From Gavia stellata (taxonomy: Eukaryota > Chordata > Aves > Gaviiformes > Gaviidae), in the NCBI RefSeq assembly GCF_030936135.1, contig NC_082618.1:5801034-5865033 (forward strand): a stretch of 64,000 bases of DNA, written 5' to 3'. Positions 28,201 to 39,636 of the stretch are shown one piece after another. The notes beneath the pieces are model-generated. The model saw only the letters and a list, made by a program, of their open reading frames with translations, was not told the DNA's origin and ran no database searches. The translations under genes and the position numbers were made by a program. Positions within the stretch are counted from its first letter, which is position 1; every line of letters starts with the position of its first letter.

Positions 28201-31200
28201 CAACTCATATCCATGTGGTTGTAATCAGCAGAAGAAAATTAAAGAGTTGGAACCAAGGCTAGGAGACAAGTAGGTTATATCCCTGTCCGCAGTACACTCC
28301 ATCACTGCCTGTGAGCTAGCAAATGCCAGGGGCCAGTATTTAAGTGGAACTAAAGCAGCCCAGTCAAGTACTTTCAGAGGCTGCAAGGCACACCCTCAAC
28401 ATTAAAAAAGCAGGTGTTCCCCTATATGCCTCAAAATTGCCTAGATAGAGAGCATCTTCAAGTAGTCATCAATATTCATGCAGAAACGTGGCATAAAACA
28501 ATAATCAGGGAGGCATACAAAAAGAACAGCTTGTAAAAGAGCCAGATAGAGGCAATAGGCACCTCTATTTTCCGATAGGCACCACCACTCACAGACTTAT
28601 GCCTGTGAAAGCCAGACACCTTTAGTTTTATTGTCTTTAGAAAGCCATAAGAAAAGCAATCAGCAGCCTTCACTCTCCTACTGAAGGGGCTGGTACCTTA
28701 CCACCTGCACTTGACTTATCCAAACCTGCCCAAAGACAGCTCTAACAGGACAGCAATTTGCTTTATGTGGTTTGATTAATGCACGATAGAAAGAGCTGTT
28801 AGACCTGCCCTAATAATGTGAAATTATGCCATTAAGCAGAGTCAAATCAGATCTGTGCTCTAGAAGAGGTAAAAACTAGCAGTCACATCCTTAAACTCTG
28901 AGTTAAACTGAGCTGCAGAGTTTTCTTTCCTGCTAGGAGCTACAATGATATCTGCGTGCTCACTGGATTCCAGTAGATCACAGGAAAAAAAAATATTGAA
29001 TGAAAGGATTATCCAGTGGGGCACTTCAATCCACTGTCCACCATCTTTTAGTTACAAAATAATAGTGGAAGATGCCTGGTGTGGAAATGGACCCTTCATC
29101 AACCATGATGAAATACTAATTTGGTAGGTAATTTACTCCTGTGAAATTCTTGGTTTTGATCTCCACCTCTGCTCTGACAACTCATTTAACTTTATTAAAA
29201 ACATAAGCATTGATTTTCTCCACTCATTACAGGCCAGTGGATTTATCTGCATTAGTGAATTAATTATCCAATCTCTTACTCCAAAAAGAGCCAAAGCCTG
29301 CAGGAAGGCAACAGCTACAAGCTGTCAACAAGAAATAGTTGATGCTGCTACTTTGGTCTTCTGACTTGTCTGACCAGGAAGGTAAAACTTTTGCTGCAGC
29401 ACTCAAGACAGGCAAAACAGGCAAAAGCCCAAACAGATCTAAGAATAGAAGATATTTCCTATTTTCTGAGGCAACAAGTGTTCTCTAACCAATGCATCCA
29501 TCACAGTGCATCAGTTGCAATTAAAAAGCCTTCATGTTTCTGATTATCTGCCCTTTACAAACTCAAGCAATGCGCTGGAAGGACATAAACGTTACCATGG
29601 GATTGGAGTCTGCAATCAGGTCACGCAGAGAATCCAGAAATCCTTGGTCCTCCACCATCTGAGCATTGATGTCATGCAGCTTCGCCACACAGACAGCTGC
29701 AGTCTTTCGTACATAAGGGTCTTCATCCTTCAGACACTTGCGAAGAGGCTCACACAAATACTCTGTGATCTTGTCCACCCTGATGCATCCCATTGTACGG
29801 ACGGCCAGAGCACGGATGAGAGGGTTTGGGTCTTCACAGTCCTGCAAGGGGACGGAATATGTGGTAAACAAATCTGCACCACTAGCCACCGATACCTTCC
29901 CTGCAGCCAGAATCAGGCTGTTCTTATTTCAAACAAAAAGCATTCCCTCTTATTACATGCTAAAAAAAGGCAATCATTTTAGATCAGGGATAAAAGGTGG
30001 AACTTATCGGTTCACAGAAACATTCTACACCATCTCAAGATGTCAGGCTATGACAGCTTGTAAAATAGTAAAATTGTGATCTCTGTGCCCCTCAGTTCTC
30101 CCCAGGCAAAGCTTCTTTCAACATGATCTAGCAGCCAAATCCAAAGTACAGCTAAGCCAGAGAGGCAGCTCTCACCACCCAAAAGCTAGCCACAGGCAAC
30201 TTTCAGACAGAATAAAATACCAGTTGCCAGCCTTACTGGTTTAAAGGAGAAAGAGAATATAATGGGAAAAGTAAACAATTAAACACAATGCAAAAGTCTT
30301 CAAGGTCTATTTCTCATAGGCCATCAGTTCTAGACACAAGCATCCCTTAAGTTTGCAACATATGAAGCACTAGGCAAAAGCTACTCTAGAGGCGCTTTTC
30401 TGACAAGGAAAAAAAAAACAGGAGAGAATCTAACACTTTATACTTCAAGCCTACGTAATTTTCCGTACATCCAATCCATCTGCATCTCTGAGCAACACTC
30501 CGCCAAAATCAGCCTATAAAAGGATGGATGCAGGACGACCTACAAAAGCATAAGGTATATTTACCTTTCACTGTTTAAATTTTCTACAGCTGGAAAAGTG
30601 ATGCATTCAGGTGTTTTTAACACATACAAGAGAAATGACATCTCTTACCAGTGCATCCAACACTTTGAACTGTGAACTGCATATGAAGTGCTGAGCTAGT
30701 GCAGACTAGTGTCAACACTTTCTCTTTACTAACACTTGTCCCTCAACTCGACAAAAGCAACATCAGACATTTGCTTGCATGGAAAAGCATGAAGCTGGAA
30801 AATACCATGTTTGTTTCTTAGTCCATTCTAACAGAAATACACTTTAAAGACATGAGAGACAACAATATTCTTTCCAGAGATGAAGGTAGGGACATCTTCT
30901 CTGGCCAGAAGAGCAGACCTGCTCTCAGCCTAGGTCTTCTCACCTCTTTCAGCCTCAGGCACCACAACAGAAACTTAAAACACAACCAGATTCCCCAGTG
31001 TCTCAGATTTTATAACTTACATAACGTGGGACTGAAATAACATTTCCTAGATAAGGAGAGGCAACTTGACAACAGACTTAAAGGCAATACAGCGATCAGG
31101 CTGTTATTTTTCCAGTGAACCATCTTTCAGTTTCACCAGAGATAAAGGTTTTCCACACATAGCACAGCTGAAACATTCAAACAAGAATTAGATATCCATA

Positions 31201-34200
31201 TGACAAAAGATACTACAAAGACTGGAAGATGAACAATATAAAATCTGTTATCCAATACCAGAAGCTGGTCTTTAATGATGATTAATAACTAGCAGCAGCA
31301 AGTGAGAGAGAGGACCCAGACCTGTTGGATTCAGCTCCTCTACAAGCACCCCCTGCCCAGAGAATCAAGTACAAAAGCAGAGATAAAACAGCAGCTCACA
31401 AAGACTAATGGACAAAGGAGACGTGGTGACAGCCACTGCGTTAAACCATTTTCTGATGAGCCATGGGAGCAAGTTACCTTCACAAAGCTGTTGACGGCCA
31501 TAATGGCCATATCTGGCTGACTTTTGGCATAGTTCATCAGGTACAGGTAGACCAGCTTCTTCAATTCCAAATTGTCGGTCTGCATGCAGTTCACAACATC
31601 AGGGAAGAGTGAGCTGGATAGACAACGGTAAGCAAGAACAGAGAAAAAAGTGGTGAGATTGCATGGCATGCAAAGGGGATAGTAACAATATCAAGGAAGT
31701 CAGGAAAACTGAGAGCTCCACTCTAGATACCCTGCTGTGTAATGAGAAGTCAACTTCCCTCCCAAAACAGCTTGCAATGGCTTTTATAATAGCTTAATAA
31801 TTTAAATTCTTCCAGGGCTTTAACATCAGTCAGTTCTAGAACAGGTGAAAATTGATGTTCTAAAAGTGTTTTAATTGGGGAGTTCACCAAATAAGAAAAC
31901 TCTACCATGCCAGGCCTGGAAATGAACCCACAAGAAAAAAAAGGTTGTTTAAAAATGTTTTGGTAATGCAGGACACTTACAAAGAACCTGCCAAATTTCA
32001 GACTAGAGTGATTAGGAGCTTAAACGCTGGCAAGCTGAATTTCACTCAACTGTCAAGCAGCAATCTGTAAACAGCGCTGCAGAAGAACACAGGAAGTTAC
32101 ACAAGGATATCTGCAGCTCTCAGCTATGCTGTAGAGATCTAAAGGTAAAGGGCAAGTGCTGTTGGCAAAAAAGATTATTTTTTCTTCCTTCCAGTTTATC
32201 TGTTCCTTCATTCTACAATGAAGTCATGATGCTAAATTTGCAACCTTGTATTAATTTCCGTGGCAACAGACCACACTGCCATGAATCCAGGACTACTGCG
32301 ACTTTATGGTAGACTCCAGTAACAGGAGAAGCTGGAAGGGAGGAAGCATTCACTCAAGCAAGTCCTTCTCCTTGCCCCAAAGACAGAAAGAAGTATTGGG
32401 GACAGTGTTGCAGAAGGTAAATGCCTGTGTCCTTTAGTCGCTATGAGGCAAAGGTTCAATTTAAAAATCACTCATTTTAAAATGTAGCTTAAATTTATGC
32501 TATGACAAGTAAGGCTAAGAAAAACACTTGGAATTACCTTTCCAACACTAAAACCCAGGCTAGCAAGCAGTGAGAAAACATCATCTGAAGTGACATATAA
32601 AATGGTTGAATTCTGGATGGGTTTTTAAATAAAAAGGGCTAATAGGCACCTAGCTAAACCGGCACTGAAAACGGTTGTTTCTTTTGCTTTCAGTAACAGG
32701 AAGGAGCTTGAGAAACCTGTGACTCAGGCATAGCATTGGCAAGGACACAGCCAGCCTCACTACCCAGCTGAGATGACAAACTCAGAGCTGTTCCAGGGAG
32801 ATGTGTGCCATTACACACAACAGTGTCCCAGGAGAACCAGAGCTCCTACAGGTGCAAGAAAAGTTGCTTTTACCTGACATCCTTCCCCACGGTCATGGCT
32901 GCAATAACCTTCTTTACAGCTTCTTTCCTCTTCTCTTTCTTTTCATTATTGAGTTCAGCCTTCAGTTCAAAAATCTCTCCTGGCAGAAGACAAAACAGAT
33001 TGAGCCTCTTGGGAGAAGAAAAGGGTCTTGCTTTAGGGATAATTCAAGAGTGACTGTTTACTTTTCCAGCCCACTGTTCCCATAAAACTGGTACAGCAGG
33101 ATGTGGAAGCTGTCAGACCTTGTTGAGAACATGGTTCACTGAGAAGCAAAGCTGTGACACTCAGAGAATGATATGGGCTATACCTTGCTAAGGAAAAAGC
33201 AGTTAACAAGAATCATGCTGCATGTTGCAGCTCTCCCACTTCTAGAACATTGAACCACATCACTGTAGCGTCTGTTTCTCAGAGGCAACTATTATATAAC
33301 CAGGACAAAAAGATATTTGGAGATGCCAGATTAGTTTTTTTTCCTTGCAGGCACTATCTTAGCTAGGAATTTTGCCCAGACTTTTTAACTTTTGCTCATC
33401 ATCGCCTGCTTCCTGCAAACACAATGAGAAAACAGCAGACTGCACTGTAGCCCAAACGCTGTGATACACAGTGGCAGAAACAGGAAAGCACAAATTTAGT
33501 CCAGTGGAATAAATTCCTTCCAAGCTAGAAAGACAGAGCTACTACTAAAAAAAGCAGCGAGTAACACAGCTTGCCTAGATTCTGAGGTCACCAAAGCAGC
33601 CTTTTCCATGACTCTAATTCTTCCAGATATTACTGCATGGGAAGTCAGTTCAGGCCGGACCACAAAAGCTGCAAAGCAAGTTTGCAAAATAAAGCAACAC
33701 GTGCAAAAGACAGCTTATCAAGTCTGTTCCAGACAGAGCACGTGATGTGCAAAGGATAACGCTTCCGACTGACAGACAGCTTCGCCAGGAAGGACAACGA
33801 GCAGTATTCACACTGGAAGCCACAGACTGAGAACACATTACAAATATCAAAATATCTCCGGAATAATACAGTCTAGCCCCTAACCTTCGATTCCTACACA
33901 CCAATGTCACTTTGTCAGATCAGCAGCACTAATTACTGAACAGCCTGGCACACAAAGACTAACAGGTACTTCAAAAAAGAAGAGAAGTTACTGTTCTGAA
34001 GCAAGCAGTGCAGTGACCACTTCTAATACCTCCTGCCTGAGAAAGAGATGCTCGCATTACTCACACTGAGATGGTGCCCGGAGCACAGCTGAGCCAGCAG
34101 CATCGTGCTCACTAGAGCTCGGGCAGTGCAGGCTGGCCTCTTGCAGCCATCCCAGAAAAATCTGCCTGATACTCTCAGACTTAACTTACAGATAGAGTTG

Positions 34201-35104
34201 TTCCTTAGAAAGATGTGAACTGCATTTGCTTAGTTTATGAGCTCATTCTGAGGCTTAATGAGACATAAATAGATCAACACTTCAGTTTTTTCACTGGCAA
34301 GCATTCATCAGAAACATTCAGCCATTCTGAAAAGGAGAGGTTAATGCAAACCATTTTCTGCATCTACTGGAGAAAAATGAGCAACATCAGGCTTAAATTG
34401 CAGCCAGCAAGAGTTGGGATAAACACTATTTTAAGAACAGGTTAGAAAAAAAATCTTCCTGGGACAGTTTCAGCAGAACAAGTCCTCCACTGAAACAGGT
34501 GAACGGGTAAAATATCCCCAAAGATCCTTTCCCGTTTTCCCATTCTTAATGGCAGCAGTTTGTCCTGAGGTGAGGTGACCACCACACCCACAGTAAAGCC
34601 AAGGGAAAGTCAAATGGAGCACTACAGCTTTGGAGGAAACAGCAATAGGAAATCCCATTATCTTTGCAACAGTTTGATGTACAGAGATACACTTATACTT
34701 TAAATATTAAATGTCTCTCAACTTAATCCTGTGATGCCCAATGGTACAACCATCTTCAGTCTTGAACTTGTTAGCCCATAACTAAAACTTTGTCTCTGGG
34801 ATTTGAGTGCAGATCTAGTCAATGTTTTGTTCTCTGATCCTTGAAAAAGCTGCAATTTGGGTCATTTTGTGCATCACAAAACCATATAATACACCAGTTT
34901 TGTCTTTTGTCACCTTGTGACCTACTTTAGAAGTTTCTCCCTGGATGATTAAGACAAGAAACAGGGACAGAGCTAACAGAAAAGCACAAGTTCTTCTGCA
35001 TGAAGTTAAAGCTGCGTAAAAATAGCCACCCACCACCTCCAATCCACTGCACCAGCTTAACACTAACCTTTTTTATTGGTTGTGAAGTATTTAGAGTCCG
35101 TCAT
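1248..35104 (-). CDS. AP2B1: AP-2 complex subunit beta (beta-2 adaptin), 5' part
   Basis: Beta-2 adaptin is the large subunit of the plasma-membrane AP-2 adaptor. It links cargo and clathrin during endocytosis. The exons translate to a protein nearly identical to what I know of vertebrate AP2B1. The start codon is 35104-35102. Coding exons on the minus strand are 35104-35068, 32979-32874, 31613-31478, 29841-29596, 17086-16896, 14736-14515, 13614-13494, 11275-11180, 6500-6385, 5265-5100, 4583-4485 and 1507-1248. The frame stays open through all joins: 1796 nt, 598 codons plus 2 nt. The part seen covers the armadillo/HEAT-like trunk and the first hinge residues (ending [12 protein letters not shown]-like); the clathrin box and ear lie off the left edge. 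All splice sites are GT-AG except the intron after 11180, which begins with GC. AP1B1 is the close paralogue; the start [20 protein letters not shown] and the synteny with PEX12 favour AP2B1. Confidence 0.97.
1508..4484 (-). other. AP2B1: AP2B1 intron 12
   Basis: This is a 3.0-kb intron. Its only notable sequence feature is a homopolymer C run, directly after a T run, at about 2384-2400. No gene or clear transposon was seen. Confidence 0.8.
6501..11179 (-). other. AP2B1: AP2B1 intron 9 (GC-AG type)
   Basis: This 4.7-kb intron begins with GC (11179-11178) rather than GT and ends with a normal CTCTCCAG acceptor. It holds an inverted repeat at 7856-7920. A short repeated string AACACTAGAT-like lies at about 10660-10690. 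No gene was seen. Confidence 0.85.
7856..7920. repeat. Imperfect inverted repeat / hairpin
   Basis: AAGGAGGAGGTATCAT at 7856-7871 is mirrored by ATGATACCTCTCCCTCCTT at 7902-7920, with three extra bases in one arm and a loop of about 30 AT-rich bases. The loop contains TATGATTGGTATCATA, which is itself partly palindromic and copies sequence just before the left arm (7839-7850). Confidence 0.7.
11174..11180 (-). other. AP2B1: Noncanonical GC splice donor in AP2B1
   Basis: The exon ends GTT GAG and the intron starts GCAAGT. The next exon starts CAATCTGCAGAG, keeping the family residues KVE-QSAERC in frame. Apart from the C at +2 the site is a perfect donor match (AG|GCAAGT), as is typical for functional GC-AG introns. 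Confidence 0.88.
14737..16895 (-). other. AP2B1: AP2B1 intron 6
   Basis: This 2.2-kb intron contains the MIR-like copy at 15488-15660. A poly-A run follows GGGGGG at about 15940-15961, and a CCCCCCCC run lies near 16104. Nothing else was recognised. Confidence 0.8.
15488..15660 (+). repeat. MIR (CORE-SINE) copy, old and diverged
   Basis: The run CTCTCTGTGCCTCAGTTTCT at about 15586-15605 matches the MIR middle. It is preceded by a GGTCACCTGGCATGCCAAAG segment comparable to the MIR GTGACCTTGGGCAAGTT block, and further upstream by AGAGGAGTCTAAGTCAAAGCC-like sequence fitting the MIR start. The core after CTCAGTTTC is degraded. It lies in AP2B1 intron 6. Confidence 0.65.
19508..19524. repeat. Poly-A run
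   Basis: An uninterrupted A run follows GGTGTTAC. There is no clear retroposon body upstream, so it is listed as simple repeat only. Confidence 0.8.
20928..20940. repeat. AAT microsatellite
   Basis: About four copies of AAT/ATA in a row (AATAATAATAATA) in AP2B1 intron 5. Confidence 0.8.
23000..23083 (+). repeat. CR1 LINE, 3'-end fragment
   Basis: GATGGTTGGACCTGATGATC followed by GGTCTTTTCCAACCTTAATG and ATTCTGTGAT is the well-known 3' terminus of avian CR1 elements, including a remnant of the terminal ATTCTRTG microsatellite. Only the last 80-90 bases of the element are present, the usual 5' truncation. It has no coding capacity. Confidence 0.9.
26931..26950. repeat. Perfect 8-bp hairpin
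   Basis: CAGGAGCT-TTTT-AGCTCCTG forms an 8-bp stem with a four-T loop in AP2B1 intron 5. There is no known role. Confidence 0.7.
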
Positions 35105-35125
35105 GGTTCCAGTTCCTTAAAACAC
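35105..35125 (-). other. AP2B1: AP2B1 5' UTR part of exon 2
   Basis: Twenty-one bases lie between a pyrimidine/AT-rich acceptor ending in CTCAG (35130-35126) and the start codon at 35104. The exon is therefore 35125-35068. Only 37 coding bases sit in this exon, a common layout for adaptin genes. Confidence 0.8.
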
Positions 35126-38100
35126 CTGAGAATAATAATAAAAAAAGAACGAGCAGTCAAACAGCATTCAGAGCTGACAACACCCAGCTTGCAAGGCAGA
35201 AACTCAGAGAAAGGACGGTTGGTGAGTGCATAACGTAAGGGAAGAAGCAAATGCTTTACATCCACAGGCACAAGTTTCACAATCTTCATTCTGCACCTAC
35301 TGCTGATATTACTGGGCAAACCCAAGGATTTAAAGGGCTCAGATGAACAATGGTAGTGAAAACACAACAGCCTGAGGCAGACAGGCTGGGAAAGCAGTGG
35401 TGCTCAGCCCAGCTTTTTAAACTCGCAATCTCGGAAGGGAAAAGGCTGTTTTTAACTCCTTATAATCAGCAGATCTTGACATGTGCTGCAGCTGTCTTTC
35501 CCCTGGGTACACAATTTCGTTTTCCAAAAAAAGCACTGCACATTTAATATCTCAACTGGAAGCGAGAAGTCCATGTTTCAGACAAAGGAAACTGTCAACT
35601 CCCCCTAACGATACTTTGCTGTGTTGCATCTTGATGGAAAGAACAATTAACCATACTTGCAATACCCACCCTCAGGCCCTTTCATTTCTTCCCCTTCTTT
35701 TGTTCCTGGGAGACGCAAAGCAGTTTGGTTTTTTTTAAAAGAAAAGCCATTACTCTTCAGTTGTCTCAAGCTTGATATCAAAACCTTTCTCTGCCAAGAT
35801 TTGACATCCCACCTCTGACACACACACAAGCTTATTATTTCAGTGCTACACTGCATTTTTATGGACAGGACCGAAAAATGCTGCTGGGCCAGCAAGTGCC
35901 TGGCAGAGCCAAGAGAATGGTCTCACCAGCACTTTCTTGCTCCGTGGAACCAAATTATTAATAACTTGGAATATAGGGATTGCCCAAACATATGTGGATA
36001 TCCATCATTTTTTCTTACAATTGACAGCTCTGTGACAAATGTGACTCAAACAGTTTTCAAGTACTGGCTGAAAAACAAGCATGGGAGTGGGCAGTTTTAC
36101 TGTTTTTGAAAAAACAGTCTGCATCAGCGCTAAGAACCTGTGACCCTAAAACCGTCCCAAAAAAGGGGTTTCCTACCTCTTTCCTCCTTCTTCTATTTTT
36201 TTGCCTAATTCCCTTCCTCTTGTACATACTTCCACGACCTTAAATGCTACCAGCAAAGCAGCAAGTCACCTGTTCCCTAAATGCTGCCTGTCTTGCCTCT
36301 AAACCTCGCAGGTCTTGCTGGCTCAGCAAAAGGACACGCGTAGCTTTGAACTCCAAGACACACCCAGCAGTGCAACCAGCTTGCTGTTTCTTAGTACCTT
36401 CCTCTTCACGTAACTAACACCACTACCACTCTTTTTTCCCCTATCCACCTTGATCAATTTAATACCTCAGCTGTTAAATTCCCATCAGGAGCAGCTGAGG
36501 TGTAATGCCACAAATTCTACCACCTTCAAGGTGCTCTACAGCATGGCAATGCAGAGAGGTTGTAATCTTGTCCAACTGCCAAGCAACCTGATGAGAAACA
36601 GCCTGTTGCTTAGCCCAGTTCCCCAGAGCTCCTGCCTGCCCTGTACCTGCTTGGTTACCGCCTCATCCCAATTAGGCAATATTACTGGGCTTGGTTTGAT
36701 TTCTCTCCCTTTCTGCTCCTGCCAAGCTGGAGAGCAAACTATGCCTGGGGACAGCTCTGGAAGTGCATTCCTCCTGCAGGAGAGGTTTGCCCTCCTTCCA
36801 AAACAGAGGCTGGGTTGGTAAAGCCAGACGAGCCACAAAACTGCAATCTTTCCAGCAAAAAAGTCACAGCATCATAAAAGAAAGAGCTGTTGTGGGTCTT
36901 GTTTTGTACTTGAAAACACAGCCCATGTTCAGCTGCAATGTTATTGCTGACACAGTCCTTCGGATTTGAGCCCAGCTTAAAAGATGACTTAAATGTTTTC
37001 CTCTATGAGAGTATTTGGCATGGTGCCATGCAAAAGGCATTGAACACAGCCTTGCTGTTCTTTGTTTGCATTATATGTGGATTTGTCAACCTGGGTCATA
37101 CCTCCCAGCTGAGCTAGTCCAGTATTGTTTTAACAGTGGCCAGAACTGCAGATTATAGAGAAAATCCAGGAGAAAAGAAACCCACCATACACATCATCCC
37201 AGTTGCATAAAGCTACACAGAGGAAGAAACCTTGCTGAATTTCAGAGATGATCTTTAAACCCAAAAGCAGGACAAAAAGCTGTTTTTCTAACTTCAGGTC
37301 ACATACTTGAAACATGAAGAATCCTCAAAACACTCAGACTCAGATAAGGCTAAGCACAGCACATGTATTTGCAACCTGTTTTGATAGATATAAACAGGAT
37401 CTGACTTAGGTCAAAAAGCAAACTACCATATTCCAAGTGCAAGACAGGAGAAAGCTCTTTTTCTCATGAGCACACAGATTTTTGCTTCATGTATGTCAGA
37501 GCTTGCTTTGCACATTGTTCAGAGACAGCTTGCCAGCAGTACCGAGTATTATCTCATCCACTAAGCAAACTCAGTGTGGTTCACAGCAAATCCCAGATGA
37601 AGGCCAAAAACAAAATAGCCCAGATATACAAATAGCAATGTTTTAAATAACTCAAGAAAATGCCAGCTTATTGTACACAAATCTAAATTGAAGAGAGCCA
37701 AGATAAATTACAACAACATGATGAACATCCTTGTATTTTTAGGAGAAAATCTACATCAGATTGCCCCCTCTTTACTACTGTTCTGTGTCGAGCACTTGCT
37801 AAGGTGAAGACAGGTAAGAGGTGTTCAAGCTGACAGCAAAAGGCTCCTGTTCCAGCCCCAGCAAACAAGAGACAAAATAGAGGAATTTCTCCAGAAGCTC
37901 TGGTAATGCTTAATGCTATAAGCATTGGCTTGACATTTAAATGTAGACGGAAGCAAAAATATGATTAAATGAAAAGACTAAGGAGCCATCAGAACCAGAA
38001 AGATAAGCCTCCTCAGCCCAAAACCACACAGAAAACTGGATCCTGTGTCTGACCAACACCTGCTTTGCTCCACGCATGACTCCAACAACAGTCTGACCAG

Positions 38101-39377
38101 CTCCCCACCACTGATTTCACATAGGTGCAAGCAGGAAGGTGGCAGGTTTAAGGCCTCAGTATTCATCCAAGCTCCCTATTGAAACAATCTAGTGTCGAAC
38201 CCCTAAATCTCTAAAGTGATCCCCGGTTTAACCGGGCTTATGCTCCAGCTGGTGCCACCAATTCTTATCTGCCCCCATTTCACCTGCAAAGCCTCTCGAG
38301 TAGCCTCACGATAGCCCAAGCATGGCTCAGGGCCGCCGGAGCATCAGGAAACTGAACAGGGCAGCCGAACACGGACGGCAAAGGGAAAACAGTGCCTCAG
38401 CTTCAGAAACCCGCAGCCCTAACAGCATGTGCTAGGGGCAGGCAATTTGTTTCCATCTTGGGGAGCAGAGCCCCCTTTGGTGCTCCCGACCCCACTCTCA
38501 AACGCTCTGTGGTTCCTATCAGCTCCTTGCTCCTCAGCCCCCCCACCCCACATGCCTCCAGCCCCAGCAGGACTCGCAGCCCCTCCACCACCCACAGCAC
38601 CCACTCACTCCCCTCCCAGGCATCCCCGCGCCCCCAAAACCCCCGCCCAACCACCTTCCCCCCACCGCAGCATCCCCCAGCCCTCTCCCAGTATCCCCCA
38701 GTTGCAGGAGCATCCCCCTCCAGTCCCAGCTCCCCTCTCCAGCATTCCCCGCTCCAGCCCCCCCCCCCAGTGCCTGCCCAGTCCCCCTCAGCACCGCAGC
38801 CCTCATCCCTGCCCAGTCCCACCAGTATCCCAGTAGCTCGCTTTGCTCATTCCCATCCCACTTCCCTTCCCCAGTCCCGCCAAGCCCCAGCCCAGCCCTC
38901 AGCACCCCCACCTCCAGCACCCGCCCTCCCACCGCACCCCCACCAGTGCCTCCTCCCAGGGCCCAGCGCTCACTCCCACCCCCGCCCAGTGCCCCCACGG
39001 CCCAGTCCCCACTGCCAGCACCCACCCCGCACCCTCGCCCCTCCAGTGCCCCTCCCAGTATCTCTGCACCCACCTGCCCACCCCTCCCAGTGACTCTCCA
39101 TCCCCCCCCAGTACCTCACCAGTGACCCTCTCCACCCTATCCCAGTACCCCTCCCCGTGCCCAGCCAGCGGCCCTCCCCAGCCTCTTCCAGCCCCCCCTC
39201 CAGTCCCTCAGCAGTGCCCTCACCTCCTCCCAGTGCCCCCCAGCCCCTCCCAGTTCCCCACCAGTGACCCTCCCCACCTTATCCCAGTCTCCCCTCCCAG
39301 TACCCCATCAGTGCCGCCCCCCCCTCCCCCAGTGACCCCCCCCCATGCCCCGCAGCGGCTCCCCCGGCCCCACTCAC
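35126..39377 (-). other. AP2B1: AP2B1 intron 1
   Basis: This 4.25-kb intron starts with the C-rich tract (38530-39360). Its remaining 3.4 kb has ordinary composition with no recognised gene or repeat. Confidence 0.75.
38530..39360. repeat. C-rich (CCCAGT-type) degenerate minisatellite in AP2B1 intron 1
   Basis: About 830 bp are made almost only of C runs separated by AGT, AGC or short T/A-containing spacers (CCCAGTNCCC-like). A longer unit repeats as well: the block beginning AGTGACCCTC at 39121 returns at 39263, 142 bp on. The minus strand, which is the sense strand of AP2B1, is therefore a long series of G runs directly after the first exon. Long open frames of 140-230 codons on both strands here arise from this composition and are not genes. 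Confidence 0.85.
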
Positions 39378-39440
39378 GGCGGCGGGATGGACACACCGCT
39401 GTGGGGGCGGCGGCGGAACCGGAAGCGGCGCGGAGGGAGC
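39378..39440 (-). other. AP2B1: AP2B1 noncoding first exon (probable)
   Basis: A consensus splice donor GTGAGTG occupies 39377-39371 on the minus strand, at the edge of the CpG island. It would pair with the acceptor at 35130 and give a wholly untranslated first exon. The donor side (39378) is well supported; the 5' end near 39440 is a guess from the position of the ETS-type site at 39419-39425. Confidence 0.6.
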
Positions 39441-39636
39441 GGGAGGACTCGCGAGGAGCGAGAGTAAACCCTCCCCCGCCCAGAGCGGCCGCGCCCCTGC
39501 CACCATAGAGGGGCGCGGGAGGAGACAGAGCGCCGCCCTTCCGGGGGGCGGCGCTCCGCTGCACTCGGCGGTTGCCCTCCGGGGCGGGGCCGGGTGGGGG
39601 CTCCCCCTGGCGACGGGGCGGGGTGCAGGCGGTGCC
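39379..39636. promoter_or_regulatory. Bidirectional CpG-island promoter of AP2B1 and PEX12
   Basis: This is a GC- and CpG-rich segment of about 260 bp between the AP2B1 first-exon donor and the PEX12 start codon, which are transcribed away from each other. There is no TATA box. Two ETS/GABPA-type cores are visible, CCGGAAG at 39419-39425 and its complement CTTCCGG at 39538-39544. The PEX12 start itself sits in CCATGGCGG, close to a YY1 core. The head-to-head arrangement of these two genes is also that of mammals. Confidence 0.8.

Larger units (their letters stand above)
17087..29595 (-). other. AP2B1: AP2B1 intron 5 (12.5 kb)
   Basis: This is the largest intron in the window. It contains a CR1 3' end (23000-23083), a poly-A run (19508-19524) and an AAT microsatellite (20928-20940). 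It also has an AT-rich stretch (about 18150-18980) that is free of repeats and could be conserved noncoding DNA. I found no further exon or embedded gene. Confidence 0.8.

Noticed and set aside
29506-29982. 158-codon plus-strand open frame
   Set aside because: It is the antisense of the AP2B1 exon 29841-29596, whose minus-strand translation is clearly adaptin.
38392-39508. Open frames of 140-230 codons on both strands, proline/serine- or glycine-rich
   Set aside because: They follow from the C-rich repeat in AP2B1 intron 1; no conserved domain, no splice context, and frames are open on both strands at once.
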